This document shows, one piece after another, positions 1 through 11,429 of a stretch of DNA of 64,000 nucleotides. The notes beneath the pieces were generated by a model. It did not search any database and was not told the origin of the DNA. It saw only the letters and a program-made list of their open reading frames with translations. The stretch lies in the NCBI GenBank assembly GCA_937125395.1, contig CAKZLI010000021.1, positions 1 through 64,000 of the forward strand, in the 5' to 3' direction. This DNA is from an uncultured Glaciecola sp. (GTDB lineage Bacteria > Pseudomonadota > Gammaproteobacteria > Enterobacterales > Alteromonadaceae). Both the position numbers and the translations under genes were made by a program. Within the stretch, counting starts at the first letter, position 1. Each line of letters starts with the position of its first letter.

Positions 1-59
1 GCATTTAGAACGTCGGCTTCGAATTTATCATCAGATAACGTGATAATCTTGTCGCTCAT
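1..59 (-). CDS. trxA: Thioredoxin 1, N-terminus only (runs off left edge)
   Basis: Only the first 19 codons are in the window. They begin MSDKIITLSDDKF, which matches the start of E. coli thioredoxin (MSDKIIHLTDDSF). The active-site WCGPC lies outside the window, so function rests on the N-terminus and on position. A GGAG ribosome site sits just upstream of the ATG. Divergent trxA|rhlB-gppA is the same order as in E. coli, which strongly supports the call. The 88 bases between the two start codons must hold both promoters. Confidence 0.85.
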   Translation of the reverse strand, partial: MSDKIITLSDDKFEADVLN

Positions 60-147
60 TTTATTCTCCAAGTTGGTGATACTTTCAATTTGTTCACCAT
101 AGTGTTATATAGAAATAGTTTTTAATGCAAGCACTGAATAATAATTA

Positions 148-1407
148 ATGCAAACAACTCATTTAACAGATACTCGTTTTTCGGACTTAAAGCTCAATAA
201 ATTAATTATTGATGCGCTCTCCGAAGCAAACTTTGAATATTGTACACCGATTCAAGCTTTAAGTCTGCCACCTCTAATCGAAGAATTAGATGTCGCTGGC
301 CAAGCGCAAACGGGTACAGGTAAAACCATCGCATTTTTGGCTGCGACGTTTCACTATTTACTAGCCCATCCTAATACGAAGAAAGGACCAAAAGCGATTA
401 TAATGGCTCCAACTCGCGAACTTGCCGTCCAGATATATAATGATGCTAAGTTAATGAGTAAGCACACAGGTTTGTCACTCGGTCTTATATATGGGGGCGA
501 AGGTTATGAAGAACAACGGCAAGCCCTAACAAATGGTGTAGATATTGTTATTGGTACCACCGGCCGTATTCTAGATTATTATAAACAAGGTATTTTCACC
601 TTAGACAATATCCAGGTAGCAGTACTTGACGAAGCTGACCGTATGTTTGATCTTGGTTTTATCAAAGATATTCGTTATCTGTTTAGACGTATGCCAAGTG
701 CAGACAAACGCTTGAGTATGTTGTTTTCAGCAACGTTAAGCTATCGCGTGCAAGAACTTGCTTATGAACAAATGAATAATCCGACTCATGTCCAAATAGA
801 ACCCGAAAGAAAAACCGCCACACGCGTTAAAGAAGAGCTATTCTATCCATCAGATGACGACAAAATTAGATTATTAATTACTTTGCTAGAGGACGAATGG
901 CCCGAAAAAGCAGTCATATTCGCCAATACCAAACATGTATGTGAAAACGTCACCGCGTGGTTGGTGGCCGACGGTCATCGAGTTGGCTTGCTGAGCGGCG
1001 ATGTACCTCAGAAGAAACGCTTGTCTATCATGGATGGATTTGCGAAAGGTAAACTAGACATCTTAGTAGCTACTGATGTTGCTGCTAGGGGCTTACACAT
1101 CGAAAAAGTATCACACGTGTTTAATTTTGATTTGCCTGATGACGCCGAGGATTACGTGCATCGTATTGGTCGCACAGGACGCGCTGGTAAAAGTGGTCAT
1201 GCAATCAGCTTTGCCTGCGAAAAATACGCATTGAATTTACCCGAAATAGAAACCTATATTAACCATTCTATTCCGGTCACTGATTATGATAGCGGTGCAT
1301 TAATAACGGATCTTACGCCACCTAAATTTCAACCAAGGAAACGCCATGGAACAGGCAATGCAAAAGGCAATTTTAAAAGCAGAAGCCATGCACAATCAAA
1401 GCGCTAA
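148..1407 (+). CDS. rhlB: ATP-dependent RNA helicase RhlB
   Basis: DEAD-box helicase, the degradosome-type RhlB, 419 aa against about 421 in E. coli. Visible motifs: Q motif CTPIQ (residues 32-36), Walker A AQTGTGKT (53-60), PTREL (88-92), DEAD (161-164), SAT (194-196) and HRIGRTGR (338-345). Near-identity to E. coli RhlB through both RecA domains, including [20 protein letters not shown], separates it from RhlE, SrmB and DeaD paralogs. The C-terminal tail is short, basic and low-complexity, as expected for RNA binding. Its last 62 bases overlap gppA in another frame, so the two are probably cotranscribed and translationally coupled. Confidence 0.95.
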   Translation: MQTTHLTDTRFSDLKLNKLIIDALSEANFEYCTPIQALSLPPLIEELDVAGQAQTGTGKTIAFLAATFHYLLAHPNTKKGPKAIIMAPTRELAVQIYNDAKLMSKHTGLSLGLIYGGEGYEEQRQALTNGVDIVIGTTGRILDYYKQGIFTLDNIQVAVLDEADRMFDLGFIKDIRYLFRRMPSADKRLSMLFSATLSYRVQELAYEQMNNPTHVQIEPERKTATRVKEELFYPSDDDKIRLLITLLEDEWPEKAVIFANTKHVCENVTAWLVADGHRVGLLSGDVPQKKRLSIMDGFAKGKLDILVATDVAARGLHIEKVSHVFNFDLPDDAEDYVHRIGRTGRAGKSGHAISFACEKYALNLPEIETYINHSIPVTDYDSGALITDLTPPKFQPRKRHGTGNAKGNFKSRSHAQSKR

Positions 1408-2959
1408 TAAAAACGCTCATATACAGCATCAAGATTTAACGACCCTCAAGCCAAAAGGCGAATATTTCGCTGCTGTTGATTTAGGGTCTAATAGCTTTCA
1501 TCTGGTGGTCGTGCATGTTGTTAATGGCAACGTGCAGATTGTGTCAAAAGTCAAACAGAAAGTCCGCCTTGCTGCTGGGCTAGATTCATCCAATGTACTG
1601 GACGAACTAGCGATGGAACGCGGTTGGCAATGTTTGACTACCTTTGCTGACAGATTACAAAATATCCCGCCAGAAAATATCAAAATTGTCGCAACAGCGA
1701 CCTTACGCTTAGCAGCTAATGCCCATCAATTTGTATTAAAAGCGGAGGCGATTTTGCAATTAAAACTGCATATCATTTCCGGAGAAGAAGAGGCAACTGA
1801 GATATATCGTGGTGTCGCATATACATCCACTACCACCGGCAACACCCTCGTTATTGATATTGGCGGAGCCAGCACAGAAGTGATTGTTGGCCGTGATATG
1901 CAGCCGTTACATCTGCACTCTTTTAATATGGGTTGTGTCACTTACATGCAGCATTATTTTGCCCAAGGCAATATATCTCAAGCCAACTTTGAGGCTGCAA
2001 TACATGCCGCTACAGAACAAATCAGTGATCATGCTCATGCATTCAAATGCTTTGATTGGCAGCAAGCTCTAGGCGCTTCAGGTACACCACAAGCGGTCAC
2101 AGAGACGCTCATTAATAAAGGTATCCACGATGAGATTAAGCTTGCTTACCTGTATGACCTGCAAGCCGAATGTATCAGTGCTGGACACATTGATGCATTA
2201 CAGATTGACGGTCTAGCTGAATCACGACGCATCATCTTCCCGTCAGGCTTAGCGATATTAATCGCGTTATTTGAACAACTAAGTATCAAAACCATGAATA
2301 TTGCTGGTGGCGCTCTGCGCGAAGGGATTATTTATGGCATGTTAGATGACCAACCATTAGCCGATCGCCGGGCACAGACCGTTAACGTGTGTATCAACAA
2401 ATACCATATCGATACAGACCAAGCGGTCGCTGTGACTCACACTGCCATGACGCTGTTTAAATCCGTTAGTCAGCAATTGAACGTGACGGCCTTCGACGGC
2501 AAAAACATGCTGTATACCGCGGCGATGTTGCATGAAATTGGATTACACATTGATTTCAAAAAACAACATGAACATGGTGCATACATCTTAAAGTACACAA
2601 CCTTGTCAGGATTTACTAAATTACAAAAACAATGTATTTCGGATTTGGTAAAATATCACCGTAGTGATATTCCTGAAGATGCATTGAATGATTATCCTGC
2701 GGCGGTTAAAGAAAATTTATTACAGTTATTATGTGTATTACGATTAGCAGTGGTTTTGAATATTAAACGCTCACACACCCCTGCGATATGTAACGGCAGT
2801 GCATTAGCCTTAAGTATTGACGAGAACGATAGCTCTCAGTGGACATTGGCTATTGACCAAGCTTGGTTAGCTGAAAACAAATTAGTGACAACCGAATTAG
2901 CCAATGAAAAGTGGTTATTACATAAAGCCAAACAAACCTTGGTGCTAGCGCAAATTTAG
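1346..2959 (+). CDS. gppA: Guanosine pentaphosphatase / exopolyphosphatase GppA
   Basis: Converts pppGpp to ppGpp and belongs to the Ppx/GppA ASKHA phosphatases. Visible: the phosphate loop DLGSNSFH (residues 45-52), [15 protein letters not shown] and GGALREG, then a C-terminal HD-like helical domain. It is closer to E. coli GppA ([28 protein letters not shown]) than to Ppx. At 537 aa it is about 40 aa longer than the E. coli protein, because the N-terminus starts inside rhlB. I kept the ATG at 1346 because AAGGAAA lies 4-10 bases upstream; the ATG at 1388 has no comparable site. The rhlB-gppA order is conserved in gammaproteobacteria. Confidence 0.92.
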   Translation: MEQAMQKAILKAEAMHNQSANKNAHIQHQDLTTLKPKGEYFAAVDLGSNSFHLVVVHVVNGNVQIVSKVKQKVRLAAGLDSSNVLDELAMERGWQCLTTFADRLQNIPPENIKIVATATLRLAANAHQFVLKAEAILQLKLHIISGEEEATEIYRGVAYTSTTTGNTLVIDIGGASTEVIVGRDMQPLHLHSFNMGCVTYMQHYFAQGNISQANFEAAIHAATEQISDHAHAFKCFDWQQALGASGTPQAVTETLINKGIHDEIKLAYLYDLQAECISAGHIDALQIDGLAESRRIIFPSGLAILIALFEQLSIKTMNIAGGALREGIIYGMLDDQPLADRRAQTVNVCINKYHIDTDQAVAVTHTAMTLFKSVSQQLNVTAFDGKNMLYTAAMLHEIGLHIDFKKQHEHGAYILKYTTLSGFTKLQKQCISDLVKYHRSDIPEDALNDYPAAVKENLLQLLCVLRLAVVLNIKRSHTPAICNGSALALSIDENDSSQWTLAIDQAWLAENKLVTTELANEKWLLHKAKQTLVLAQI

Positions 2960-2965
2960 CACCAA
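2939..2965. repeat. Perfect 9-bp inverted repeat across the gppA stop codon
   Basis: TTGGTGCTA (2939-2947) and TAGCACCAA (2957-2965) are perfect reverse complements separated by 9 bases; the right arm contains the gppA TAG. It lies between convergent gppA and hemB. There is no clear U-run on either side, so it is either a weak bidirectional terminator or a 3'-end stabilising hairpin. Confidence 0.5.
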
Positions 2966-2984
2966 ACACACCCATTTTATTACA

Positions 2985-4016
<1,032 letters not shown>

Positions 4017-4048
4017 TTAATAGCAAACGGGTAAATCGAACCATCCGT

Positions 4049-4621
4049 TTATTTAATACGTTTAACCGATAGGCGCCGGTTACTCTCAGGAGTTGTCAGA
4101 TAAAAAGCGCCGAAGAAGCCTTTTTCAACAATCACTGTTTGATTAGCAGATAATGATAAACGATCTTCAGAACGTGTTTGTTGCCATACCTGACCATTCG
4201 TCAATGCGATGGTTTGTAAGTTTTTGCGATTCTTAGTGACCTTAGCGACCTGCCCTGTCATCTCATCTGCAGTTTCGCTGATTTTACCAAATGAGGTCTC
4301 AGCTACATTCTGGCTAGGATTATTTACCGATGCAGTAGCAGTTTTAGGCGCAATAGCCGTCGCAGTAGTATTAGCTGATTGAGCAGGTTGTGTCGAGGCC
4401 ACTGGTCTTGGAGCTGATGCAACCGGTAACGCGGTGTTAGCGTAATTATTCACCTTTGCCGCAATACGATCGTAACAAACCAAACGTTGCAGACTGTTGG
4501 TTTTTGCAGCGCAGTTTGTCAACGCTTCATTGAGAGTATCTGCCGCTTGTGCAGGTGCAGAGATCACAGATAAAATAGCGCTGATGATGACGAACTTGAT
4601 GGTTAATTGGCATCGATTCAT
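4049..4621 (-). CDS. Exported protein of unknown function with a C...CYDRIA motif
   Basis: 190 aa from the ATG at 4621, which has AAGGAAAG directly upstream; a TTG 15 bases earlier would place that ribosome site inside the gene. Residues 1-26 form a signal peptide ending AQA. The mature part begins with two cysteines in the pattern NC-x11-CYDRIA, reminiscent of small exported proteins with an RLxCYD motif (such as the T6SS-associated VasI-like group). A Thr/Ala/Ser-rich linker follows, then a compact domain in which TNGQVWQQTRSED suggests an SH3-like or beta-rich fold. It lies between tatC and hemB on the same strand. Function is not known; the two cysteines may form a disulfide. Confidence 0.75.
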   Translation of the reverse strand: MNRCQLTIKFVIISAILSVISAPAQAADTLNEALTNCAAKTNSLQRLVCYDRIAAKVNNYANTALPVASAPRPVASTQPAQSANTTATAIAPKTATASVNNPSQNVAETSFGKISETADEMTGQVAKVTKNRKNLQTIALTNGQVWQQTRSEDRLSLSANQTVIVEKGFFGAFYLTTPESNRRLSVKRIK

Positions 4622-4675
4622 TGATCTTTCCTTCAATTTTATAGTTATTGTTATTCTTAATGTTTGTACTGTGAA

Positions 4676-5419
4676 TTATTCTGCTGTCGATTCAGTTTCA
4701 GCAGCAATGGGTTTGGCATACACACTTCCAATAATGATCCCAACCTCAAACAACAACCACATTGGAATCGCTAATATAACTTGAGAGATCACGTCTGGAG
4801 GGGTCAGCAGCATGCCAACAACAAACGCACCAACCACAACATAAGCGCGTTTTTGGCGCAGCTGCGCGGGAGTCGTCACACCCATCCAACACAATAAAAC
4901 TATCGCAACTGGGATTTCAAATGCAATACCAAATGCAAAAAATATCGTTAATACAAAACTCAAATAGCTACTGATATCGGTGCTTACCACGACACCTTCA
5001 GGAGCAAAACTGGTCAAAAAAGCAAACGCCACAGGAAACAGCACAAAATAGGCAAACGCCATACCAGCATAGAACAACAAGGAACTAGACACGAGTAACG
5101 GAGCGATGAGTTTTTTTTCATTCCGATACAATGCTGGCGCGATGAATCCCCAAAAGTGATACAAAATGTAAGGTATAGCGACGAAGAACGCGACAACTAA
5201 GGTGAGTTTAAACGGTGCCAGAAAAGGTGAAGCAACATCAGTTGCAATCATATTTGCCCCATCAGGTAAGGCATTCAATAATGGTTGAGCGAGAATATGA
5301 TAAATATCTTGGGCAAAGGGCGATAGCATGACAAAAATGACTAATACACTGACAAGCATTTTTATCAATCGACTGCGAAGTTCAATTAAATGGGAGATTA
5401 AGCCACTTTTTGCATCCAT
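4676..5419 (-). CDS. tatC: Twin-arginine translocase subunit TatC
   Basis: Receptor core of the Tat system, which exports folded proteins with RR signal peptides; inner membrane. 247 aa. It starts with the cytoplasmic [11 protein letters not shown] motif typical of TatC, followed by six hydrophobic segments, an F-x-AP-x-L segment after TM2 ([12 protein letters not shown]) and the late [19 protein letters not shown]. The gene is third in a compact tatA-tatB-tatC unit, 11 bases after tatB. Confidence 0.96.
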   Translation of the reverse strand: MDAKSGLISHLIELRSRLIKMLVSVLVIFVMLSPFAQDIYHILAQPLLNALPDGANMIATDVASPFLAPFKLTLVVAFFVAIPYILYHFWGFIAPALYRNEKKLIAPLLVSSSLLFYAGMAFAYFVLFPVAFAFLTSFAPEGVVVSTDISSYLSFVLTIFFAFGIAFEIPVAIVLLCWMGVTTPAQLRQKRAYVVVGAFVVGMLLTPPDVISQVILAIPMWLLFEVGIIIGSVYAKPIAAETESTAE

Positions 5420-5430
5420 AATGTAGCGGC

Positions 5431-5733
5431 CTATTGGTCTTTTTTGTAAGGATGCTGCACAGAAGCTGCGGCTTGTTTAAGCTCATCCACACTTTGTTGT
5501 AAGCTAGGATCAAGATTTTTTAGACCTTGTTCCTCGGCTTTTTTGAGATTTTCGTGTAATTCATGGATCCGCAGTTGTTCTGATACTTCGGACTTCAATC
5601 CACTGGCTGTGTCTTTGATACTGCTTATGGTTTTCATGGTACTACGAATTGCACCTGGTAAACGCTCCGGTCCAAGGATAAGTAACGCCATCACACCAAT
5701 GACTAGTAGTTCCCAAAAGCCTATATCAAACAT
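5431..5733 (-). CDS. tatB: Sec-independent translocase subunit TatB
   Basis: 100 aa. The N-terminus [20 protein letters not shown] is a single membrane helix followed by GPERLP, the glutamate/proline hinge diagnostic of TatB, then a long charged amphipathic helix. TatB forms the substrate-receptor complex with TatC. It is shorter than E. coli TatB (171 aa), as in many marine gammaproteobacteria, with the variable C-terminal tail reduced. It lies between tatA (6 bases upstream) and tatC. Confidence 0.95.
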   Translation of the reverse strand: MFDIGFWELLVIGVMALLILGPERLPGAIRSTMKTISSIKDTASGLKSEVSEQLRIHELHENLKKAEEQGLKNLDPSLQQSVDELKQAAASVQHPYKKDQ

Positions 5734-5739
5734 ATGCCA

Positions 5740-6000
5740 TTAGTCTTTTTTTGTGTTCTGCTGCTGGGTAGTTTGCGTGACATTCGCTGTCTCACTGTCC
5801 GCCTTAGCGTTAATTTGCTCCGGAGAAAAATCCGCATCAACGTTTGTTTTATCGCTATGAGTGTCATCCCCAACGGCTTTTTTGAACCCTTTGATTGCGC
5901 TACCTAAATCGCCACCTAATGTCTTTAATTTACCCGTGCCAAATAACAAAATCACAATCAATGCAATTAACAACAAGCTCCAAATACTAATCCCGCCCAT
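5740..6000 (-). CDS. tatA: Sec-independent translocase subunit TatA
   Basis: Pore-forming Tat component. 86 aa with one N-terminal helix ([20 protein letters not shown]), then the [14 protein letters not shown] hinge and amphipathic helix typical of TatA, and a polar Asp/Gln-rich tail. Two consecutive ATG codons occur at 6003 and 6000; AAGGAG sits 3 bases before the first and 6 before the second, so I chose the second. First gene of tatABC. The 159 bases up to the divergent gene at 6160 should contain its promoter. Confidence 0.93.
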   Translation of the reverse strand: MGGISIWSLLLIALIVILLFGTGKLKTLGGDLGSAIKGFKKAVGDDTHSDKTNVDADFSPEQINAKADSETANVTQTTQQQNTKKD

Positions 6001-6159
6001 CATTGACTCCTTAATGTTGTGTCGGTTTGATATAAAATCAGTTAGATTATAGGATAGAAAGAATAACCCTAATATTTTTTTAAGTATAGGGTAAAGCGTT
6101 TTAGATTACATGCGATAAATGATTTATCGGCGTTTTTATTGTTTAACTAAAGTGATTGC

Positions 6160-7131
6160 ATGACACATATTGGCACCTCAGTCGTATTTTTTAGCTTGCT
6201 CATCTTCGTGAGTAGCGCATTTTCGGCTGAGCAACGTTCTAGCAAACCACCCCCCAGTAAACCCGTCATTACCCAAGAACAAATATGGGTCGACCGCTGG
6301 CAACAAAATATCACTAACACGTTTAACCTCCAAGCACAGACCATCGATCAATGGTTTGTCGACGCCCCATCTCAAACAAGCACCGCCGGCGCCTCTGGCA
6401 AAATTCGCCTGGGTTGGGAACCAAGAACTGGCGATTTGAGTGGTATTGATACTCGTTTCAAAATTAAATTTTCGCTACCATCCTTAACCAACAAAGTCGA
6501 TGTACTGCTCAGTGATGATGAAGATAGTGCTCTAGAGAATACTGTTAAAGCCAGTCGCGAAGTAGAAAATCGACAGCAAAGCACGACTTTAGCATTGCGT
6601 TTTTATAGCCCTCGATTTGATAATATCTCTTATCGGTTAGGTGTTGGCCGTCGTGACCAAGTGTTTGCCCGTGCCACATATCGTAATATCCGTAATCTCA
6701 ACAGCAAAACCAATTTGCTATATGATGCCCAAGCGTATTATTACAATCGCGATCATCTCGGCGCTGAGGTTGGTGCGTCTTTGCTGTATGAGCATGATGG
6801 ACAAAAACTAGATAAATTAAATCATCGTTGGTATTTTTCAGATAAACGCAATGAGTTTAAATGGCATATTGAAGCCCAACGATATTATCGCTTGGATTTA
6901 CAATCGACATTGGTATATACCTTGTACATACAAGGGTTAACCGAGCCTAATAACCATACTGAGCAAGTCTATTTGAGCGCTAAGCTGCGCAGTAATCCCA
7001 TGCGTAAATGGTTGTTTTTTGAATTGGAGCCGTTCGTATTGTGGTTAGACAAAGAGGACTTTCGTGCGTCATATGGGATTGCCCTTCGCTTTGAAGCGTT
7101 TTATGGCAAAGGGCATTTATTCCAATTTTAA
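6160..7131 (+). CDS. Predicted outer-membrane beta-barrel protein, unknown function
   Basis: 323 aa. A signal peptide is visible at residues 1-23 (hydrophobic SVVFFSLLIFVSSAFSA), then a Pro-rich linker with PPPSKP. The body alternates hydrophobic and polar residues (YRLGVGRRDQVFARATYRNI, KTNLLYDAQAYYYNRD) and the chain ends in phenylalanine (GHLFQF), the usual signal for BAM assembly. No family name is recognised; it looks like the uncharacterised barrel often found beside ubiB/tat in marine gammaproteobacteria. Divergent from tatA and convergent with ubiB. The start ATG has only a weak ribosome site. Confidence 0.75.
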   Translation: MTHIGTSVVFFSLLIFVSSAFSAEQRSSKPPPSKPVITQEQIWVDRWQQNITNTFNLQAQTIDQWFVDAPSQTSTAGASGKIRLGWEPRTGDLSGIDTRFKIKFSLPSLTNKVDVLLSDDEDSALENTVKASREVENRQQSTTLALRFYSPRFDNISYRLGVGRRDQVFARATYRNIRNLNSKTNLLYDAQAYYYNRDHLGAEVGASLLYEHDGQKLDKLNHRWYFSDKRNEFKWHIEAQRYYRLDLQSTLVYTLYIQGLTEPNNHTEQVYLSAKLRSNPMRKWLFFELEPFVLWLDKEDFRASYGIALRFEAFYGKGHLFQF

Positions 7132-7153
7132 ACGGGTTTATTAGACCCTAGTA

Positions 7154-8791
7154 TCAGCCTTTATTGAGTATCTTAGATATCGCTTTAAACCAAAATACTA
7201 AGCCAGTCGCAAATGCAATCCCCGCATAATGCAGTGGGGTCTGGTTAAACATAAACAACACCCCAATTACAAAACTAGTCGAGCCTAGCATTCCATATAA
7301 GGTTGATTTTTGATTGGATAACAGTTGAGCTTGTTGGATCGCAAATTGTTTTTGTTGTAACTCTGGTAGACTTTTCATCTGACCTAACGTGTTAAAAAAT
7401 AAATCCGGCATGTCTGGTAGTTTTTCAGCCCAAAACGGAGCGTTATTTTTGACCTTCTGCATAAAGGCTTTTAGGCCAATTTGCTCATTCATCCAATTTT
7501 CTAAAAATGGCTTTGCCGTTGACCACAGATCCAGTTGAGGATAAAGGTGGCGCCCTAACCCTTCAACATATAATAAGGTTTTTTGTAGCAGCACAAGCTG
7601 TGGCTGTACGACCATATTAAATCGTCTTGCCGTATTAAACAGCTGCAATAGCACATGACCAAATGAAATTTCATCTAGGGGCTTTTGAAAAATCGGGTCG
7701 CAAACCGCGCGGATCGCAATTTCTAAATCATCGACATTCGTATCTAATGGTACCCAGCCTGAATCGACATGCAACTGTGCCACTTTACGATAATCTCGAT
7801 TAAAGAAGGCGATAAAATTGGCGGCCAAATAATGTTTGTCTTGAGCGTTGAGCGTACCAACAATGCCATAATCAATTCCAATAAAATACGGATCATGCGG
7901 CCGTTCTGTACTGACAAAAATATTGCCTGGATGCATATCTGCATGAAACAAGCTATCGCGGAATACTTGTGTAAAAAAGACTTCAACACCACGTTCTGCT
8001 AGTAATTTTAAATCGGTGCCTTGCGCTTTTAGTGCGTCCATATCCGATACCGGTATGCCATAAATACGCTCTATCACAATCACATCTTGAGTACAGTATT
8101 CAGTATAGAATTTAGGGACATATAGCGCCCTTGAGTCAGTAAAATTATGCCTGATCGCCATTCCATTGGTTGATTCACGGACTAAATCTAATTCATCAAA
8201 AATGGTTTTTTGGTATTCTTCTACCACTTCAACCGGTCGCATGCGCTTGCCATCAGGCAGCCATTTTTGGACAACCGCAGCAATACTTCTGAGTAACTCA
8301 ACGTCTGATTCGATGATCGGCTCAATACCAGGTCGAATCACTTTTATGACCACTTCATCACCACTACTATTGAGCGTTGCAGTATGCACCTGTGCAATAG
8401 AAGCAGAAGCTAATGGCGTATAATCAAAGTCAGAGAACAACTCATCTAGCGAGCTGATCGCCAGAGAGGTAAGAATAGTTTGCTCGGCGATCTTGCCGTC
8501 AAAAGGCTGCACATTGTCTTGCAAAATAGCCAGTTCATCAGCAATATCCGCCGGGATCAAATCACGACGGGTAGACAGCATTTGTCCAAACTTAATAAAT
8601 ACTGGTCCTAAGGTTTCCAGTGCTAGGCGTGCACGTTCTCCGCGCGTTTTATCTTGATGGCGATTGCGCAACCAAAACAACGAAAAACGCCCTAATTTTG
8701 CATACCACGGGATCCAATGACTGGGGATGAGATCATCCAAGCCAAATTGCAAAATTATTTTGGCAATATGATAAAAACGTTTAGACGCCAT
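7154..8791 (-). CDS. ubiB: UbiB, ADCK-type atypical kinase of ubiquinone biosynthesis
   Basis: Membrane-associated ATPase/kinase-like protein required for coenzyme Q synthesis. 545 aa from the ATG at 8791 (E. coli 546). Visible: the KxGQ-type motif [16 protein letters not shown], the Ala-rich nucleotide loop [32 protein letters not shown] and IDYGIVG (catalytic and metal site), plus two C-terminal membrane helices. A GTG 15 bases further upstream lies too close to its ribosome site, and the ATG start aligns with E. coli. It is the last gene of ubiE-ubiJ-ubiB. Confidence 0.95.
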   Translation of the reverse strand: MASKRFYHIAKIILQFGLDDLIPSHWIPWYAKLGRFSLFWLRNRHQDKTRGERARLALETLGPVFIKFGQMLSTRRDLIPADIADELAILQDNVQPFDGKIAEQTILTSLAISSLDELFSDFDYTPLASASIAQVHTATLNSSGDEVVIKVIRPGIEPIIESDVELLRSIAAVVQKWLPDGKRMRPVEVVEEYQKTIFDELDLVRESTNGMAIRHNFTDSRALYVPKFYTEYCTQDVIVIERIYGIPVSDMDALKAQGTDLKLLAERGVEVFFTQVFRDSLFHADMHPGNIFVSTERPHDPYFIGIDYGIVGTLNAQDKHYLAANFIAFFNRDYRKVAQLHVDSGWVPLDTNVDDLEIAIRAVCDPIFQKPLDEISFGHVLLQLFNTARRFNMVVQPQLVLLQKTLLYVEGLGRHLYPQLDLWSTAKPFLENWMNEQIGLKAFMQKVKNNAPFWAEKLPDMPDLFFNTLGQMKSLPELQQKQFAIQQAQLLSNQKSTLYGMLGSTSFVIGVLFMFNQTPLHYAGIAFATGLVFWFKAISKILNKG

Positions 8792-8795
8792 ATAG

Positions 8796-9500
8796 TTACT
8801 TCTCACTCCCTACATCATCATGGGTCGCTTGAGCTTGTTGACGTTCAAGGCGTTGAATTCTTGCAGCGATGCGATCACACCAATATCGAGTGTCTGTCAC
8901 TTCATCACAATAATTAGCAATCGCTAACGGTGAGGCGACCCATTTTTTTTCTTCAATGAGCGCTTCGCCAAGCGTGATTTGCGCATGCTCATGCACATAG
9001 CGCAAATACGATTGAATCTGATGTGTTACACCCATAATAGTGTGTGCAGGTACATCACCTAATTTGACGGTCAATATCTCTGTTAAATCGAGATTGATAC
9101 CATTAATTAACGCACTTAAATGCTGAGCAACGCGTAAATCACCGACAATATCCAGCTTGTCTTGTTTGATTAGTTTGGTTAACTGATTGGTATCTCGCAA
9201 TTCAGACAACGCAGAGATCTGCAATGTTAAGTGACAGTCACAGGCAATATCGTCAGCGTTTGCGTCAGACGTGTCATTCTTGTAGGTGGTTGTCTTAGTA
9301 TCCGGAGCATTCACCGGTACGCTAATATCTATTCGCTCAGCGGTAAAAAATAACACAACCGTCAAATCCACTGGCAATAACGTAATCGCTAATGATTTTT
9401 CGGCCAAGGGCGCCAGATATGTTTGATAATCACTATCAAACTGTAATAATTCATTCGCTGTTAACTCAGCCGCCCCGGATAACAATTGCGCAATAGGCAT
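8796..9500 (-). CDS. ubiJ: Ubiquinone biosynthesis accessory factor UbiJ (SCP2 domain)
   Basis: 234 aa. Begins with the [17 protein letters not shown] segment typical of UbiJ/YigP, followed by an SCP2-like lipid-binding region (residues roughly 15-120), and ends in a charged coiled-coil helix. UbiJ with UbiK organises the soluble Ubi complex that modifies the quinone head group. An acidic Asp/Thr-rich insertion (about 75-90) is extra compared with E. coli. Position between ubiE (one-base overlap, TAATG) and ubiB is the conserved arrangement. Confidence 0.88.
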   Translation of the reverse strand: MPIAQLLSGAAELTANELLQFDSDYQTYLAPLAEKSLAITLLPVDLTVVLFFTAERIDISVPVNAPDTKTTTYKNDTSDANADDIACDCHLTLQISALSELRDTNQLTKLIKQDKLDIVGDLRVAQHLSALINGINLDLTEILTVKLGDVPAHTIMGVTHQIQSYLRYVHEHAQITLGEALIEEKKWVASPLAIANYCDEVTDTRYWCDRIAARIQRLERQQAQATHDDVGSEK

Positions 9501-10330
9501 TAATATTTATACCCACGATGTAGTGCCACAATACCACCGGTTAAGTTGGTATATGAGGTCCCCTCAAAGCCGGCTGTCTGCATCATTGCTTCAAGAGTGT
9601 CTTGGTCTGGATGCATGCGGATTGATTCAGCTAGATAACGATAGGATTCTTCATCATCAGCAACTAACTTACCCATTTTGGGTAACAGGTAAAATGAATA
9701 AGCGTCATAGATTTTCTCTAACGCAGTGGATGTCGGCTTTGAAAATTCTAGCACTAACAATCGCCCACCAGGCTTGAGTACGCGATAGATTGAGGCTAAT
9801 GCGTTTTCTTTATGAGTGACATTACGTAGTCCAAATGCCATCGTGACAATATCAAAACTGTTGTCTGGAAATGGAAGATCTTCGGCATTCGCTTCGACAT
9901 ACTTGATGTTTTCGACCAAGCCCATGTCCCGCAGTTTGTCTTTACCTACTTCAAGCATTGATGGATTGATATCCGACAATGTGACCGAGCCTTCCTTGCC
10001 CACTATACGTGAAAATTTAGCCGTTAAATCGCCCGTCCCACCGGCTAAATCTAAAACATGATGGCCTTTTCTGGCTCCGGAACTATCAATCGTAAAGCGT
10101 TTCCAAATACGATGAACACCGAGCGACATTACATCATTCATCACATCATATTTTGCAGCAACAGAATGGAAAACTTCTGCGACTAACGATTCTTTTTTGT
10201 CTGTATCGACTTGTTTAAAACCAAAATGCGTTTGTTCCGCCTGTTCAGCATTGTCAGTGCTTAGCTTGGCTTGGTCTACAGTATCTGCGGCAGATGCATC
10301 TGACGTATTATCAATGTGAGCTGTTGCCAT
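9500..10330 (-). CDS. ubiE: Ubiquinone/menaquinone biosynthesis C-methyltransferase UbiE
   Basis: SAM-dependent C-methylation of demethylmenaquinol and 2-polyprenyl-benzoquinol. 276 aa from the ATG at 10330, preceded by AGGGGTG; the open frame continues upstream but without homology. Signature segments: [22 protein letters not shown], the SAM motif [21 protein letters not shown] and [11 protein letters not shown]. It differs from E. coli UbiE mainly by an extra 25-residue polar N-terminus. First gene of ubiE-ubiJ-ubiB. Confidence 0.96.
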   Translation of the reverse strand: MATAHIDNTSDASAADTVDQAKLSTDNAEQAEQTHFGFKQVDTDKKESLVAEVFHSVAAKYDVMNDVMSLGVHRIWKRFTIDSSGARKGHHVLDLAGGTGDLTAKFSRIVGKEGSVTLSDINPSMLEVGKDKLRDMGLVENIKYVEANAEDLPFPDNSFDIVTMAFGLRNVTHKENALASIYRVLKPGGRLLVLEFSKPTSTALEKIYDAYSFYLLPKMGKLVADDEESYRYLAESIRMHPDQDTLEAMMQTAGFEGTSYTNLTGGIVALHRGYKY

Positions 10331-10547
10331 AATGACACCCCTGTGCTGAAAGAAGAAGAATAAGACTATGCTTGAAATGAACATTACCTTTTTATGTATA
10401 AATTGGTAATTATTTGACCGAAATTCTACACACAAACCCATTCAAAATAAAGCGATTATATTCCCTTTGAACGCGCTCTAGTCCTTATTAGCTCACGCTG
10501 AGCAGTAAAAATAATTTATAATGATCTTAAAGCTAACCAACTTCTTA

Positions 10548-10553
10548 TATAAT
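10548..10553 (+). promoter_or_regulatory. Candidate -10 element for the glycosylase gene
   Basis: A TATAAT hexamer lies 71 bases upstream of the ATG at 10624, in the 293-base divergent region between ubiE and the glycosylase gene. No good -35 is visible at 16-18 bases, so this is only a candidate. Confidence 0.3.
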
Positions 10554-10623
10554 ACGGTGTGACAACAGCGTGTGTGTGCCCCAACACGCAGATACCCAGC
10601 TAATAAAAACAATAGGTAATGTA

Positions 10624-11313
10624 ATGGAAAAATTTCAAGCGATATATGACCGTGCGGTAAAACGCAAAGGCAGTGAAGCGATGCTGAAAGCACTCCTGCA
10701 TAAACCTAAGTCACATGCTCAACTGTTACAAATAGATAGCAGCCGGGTACTTGCCGAAATGACCAAAAAAGTGTTTCAATCCGGTTTTGTATGGCGCGTA
10801 GTTCGTCAAAAATGGCCGCAATTTGAAGAAGTATTTTGGGAATTTAATATCGAAAAAATTATATTAATGCCCGATGAAATGCTAGAAAAAAAAGCAACCG
10901 ACCCTAAAATCATTCGCAATTTGAATAAAGTGTTAACTATCCGACAAAACGCGTTGTTTTTAAAAGACGTTCAAGCAGAATTTGGCTCTGTCGGACAATG
11001 GTTAGCCGACTGGCCGAGCGAAGATACGATTGGTTTATGGCAATACTTAAAGCAACATGGTGCTCGACTCGGGGGAAACACCGGTCCTTATGCATTAAGA
11101 GCAATCGGTAAAGACACGTTTTTATTATCCCGGGACATCGAAGCTTACTTTAGAGCGCATAAAATTATCGATGGTGGATTAAACAGTAAACGCAGCCTCA
11201 CAAGCATCCAATCCGCATTTAATCAATGGCAACAACAGTCTGGATTAAGCCTGCAAGAAATCAGCATGACGATCGCATATGCCTCTGGTGATAATGTAGC
11301 AGGGATAATGTAG
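10624..11313 (+). CDS. DNA-3-methyladenine glycosylase I family protein
   Basis: 229 aa from the ATG at 10624, which has AGGT a few bases upstream. Resembles the COG2818 (Tag-related) group common in Shewanella: an N-terminal MEKFQAIYDRAVKRKG, then KVFQSGFVWRVVRQKWPQFEEVF and an HhH-like LKQHGARLGGNTGPYALR. Expected to remove alkylated purines in base-excision repair. It lacks the usual E. coli Tag N-terminal Cys/Trp segment, so substrate range is uncertain and I give no gene symbol. Flanked by ubiE (divergent) and prlC (convergent). Confidence 0.82.
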   Translation: MEKFQAIYDRAVKRKGSEAMLKALLHKPKSHAQLLQIDSSRVLAEMTKKVFQSGFVWRVVRQKWPQFEEVFWEFNIEKIILMPDEMLEKKATDPKIIRNLNKVLTIRQNALFLKDVQAEFGSVGQWLADWPSEDTIGLWQYLKQHGARLGGNTGPYALRAIGKDTFLLSRDIEAYFRAHKIIDGGLNSKRSLTSIQSAFNQWQQQSGLSLQEISMTIAYASGDNVAGIM

Positions 11314-11330
11314 TCGGGATTATCTAGCAT

Positions 11331-11359
11331 GCATCGCATGCGCACGAGATGCGTTTTTT
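11331..11359 (+). terminator. Possible rho-independent terminator after the glycosylase gene
   Basis: A short stem (GCATC 11331-11335 with GATGC 11348-11352, or CGCAT with ATGCG one register over) is followed directly by six T at 11354-11359. The stem is only 5 bp, so confidence is moderate. Confidence 0.4.
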
Positions 11360-11429
11360 ACATCGAAGCAAAACACGCTCACTAAAGGTCTATACATGAT
11401 GTGAATCAAATATAGACCATATTGAGAAG

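Noticed and set aside
6147..6375. Two 65-residue open frames opposite the start of the barrel gene at 6160
   Set aside because: Antisense shadows without ribosome sites; the + strand frame has a signal peptide and barrel pattern.
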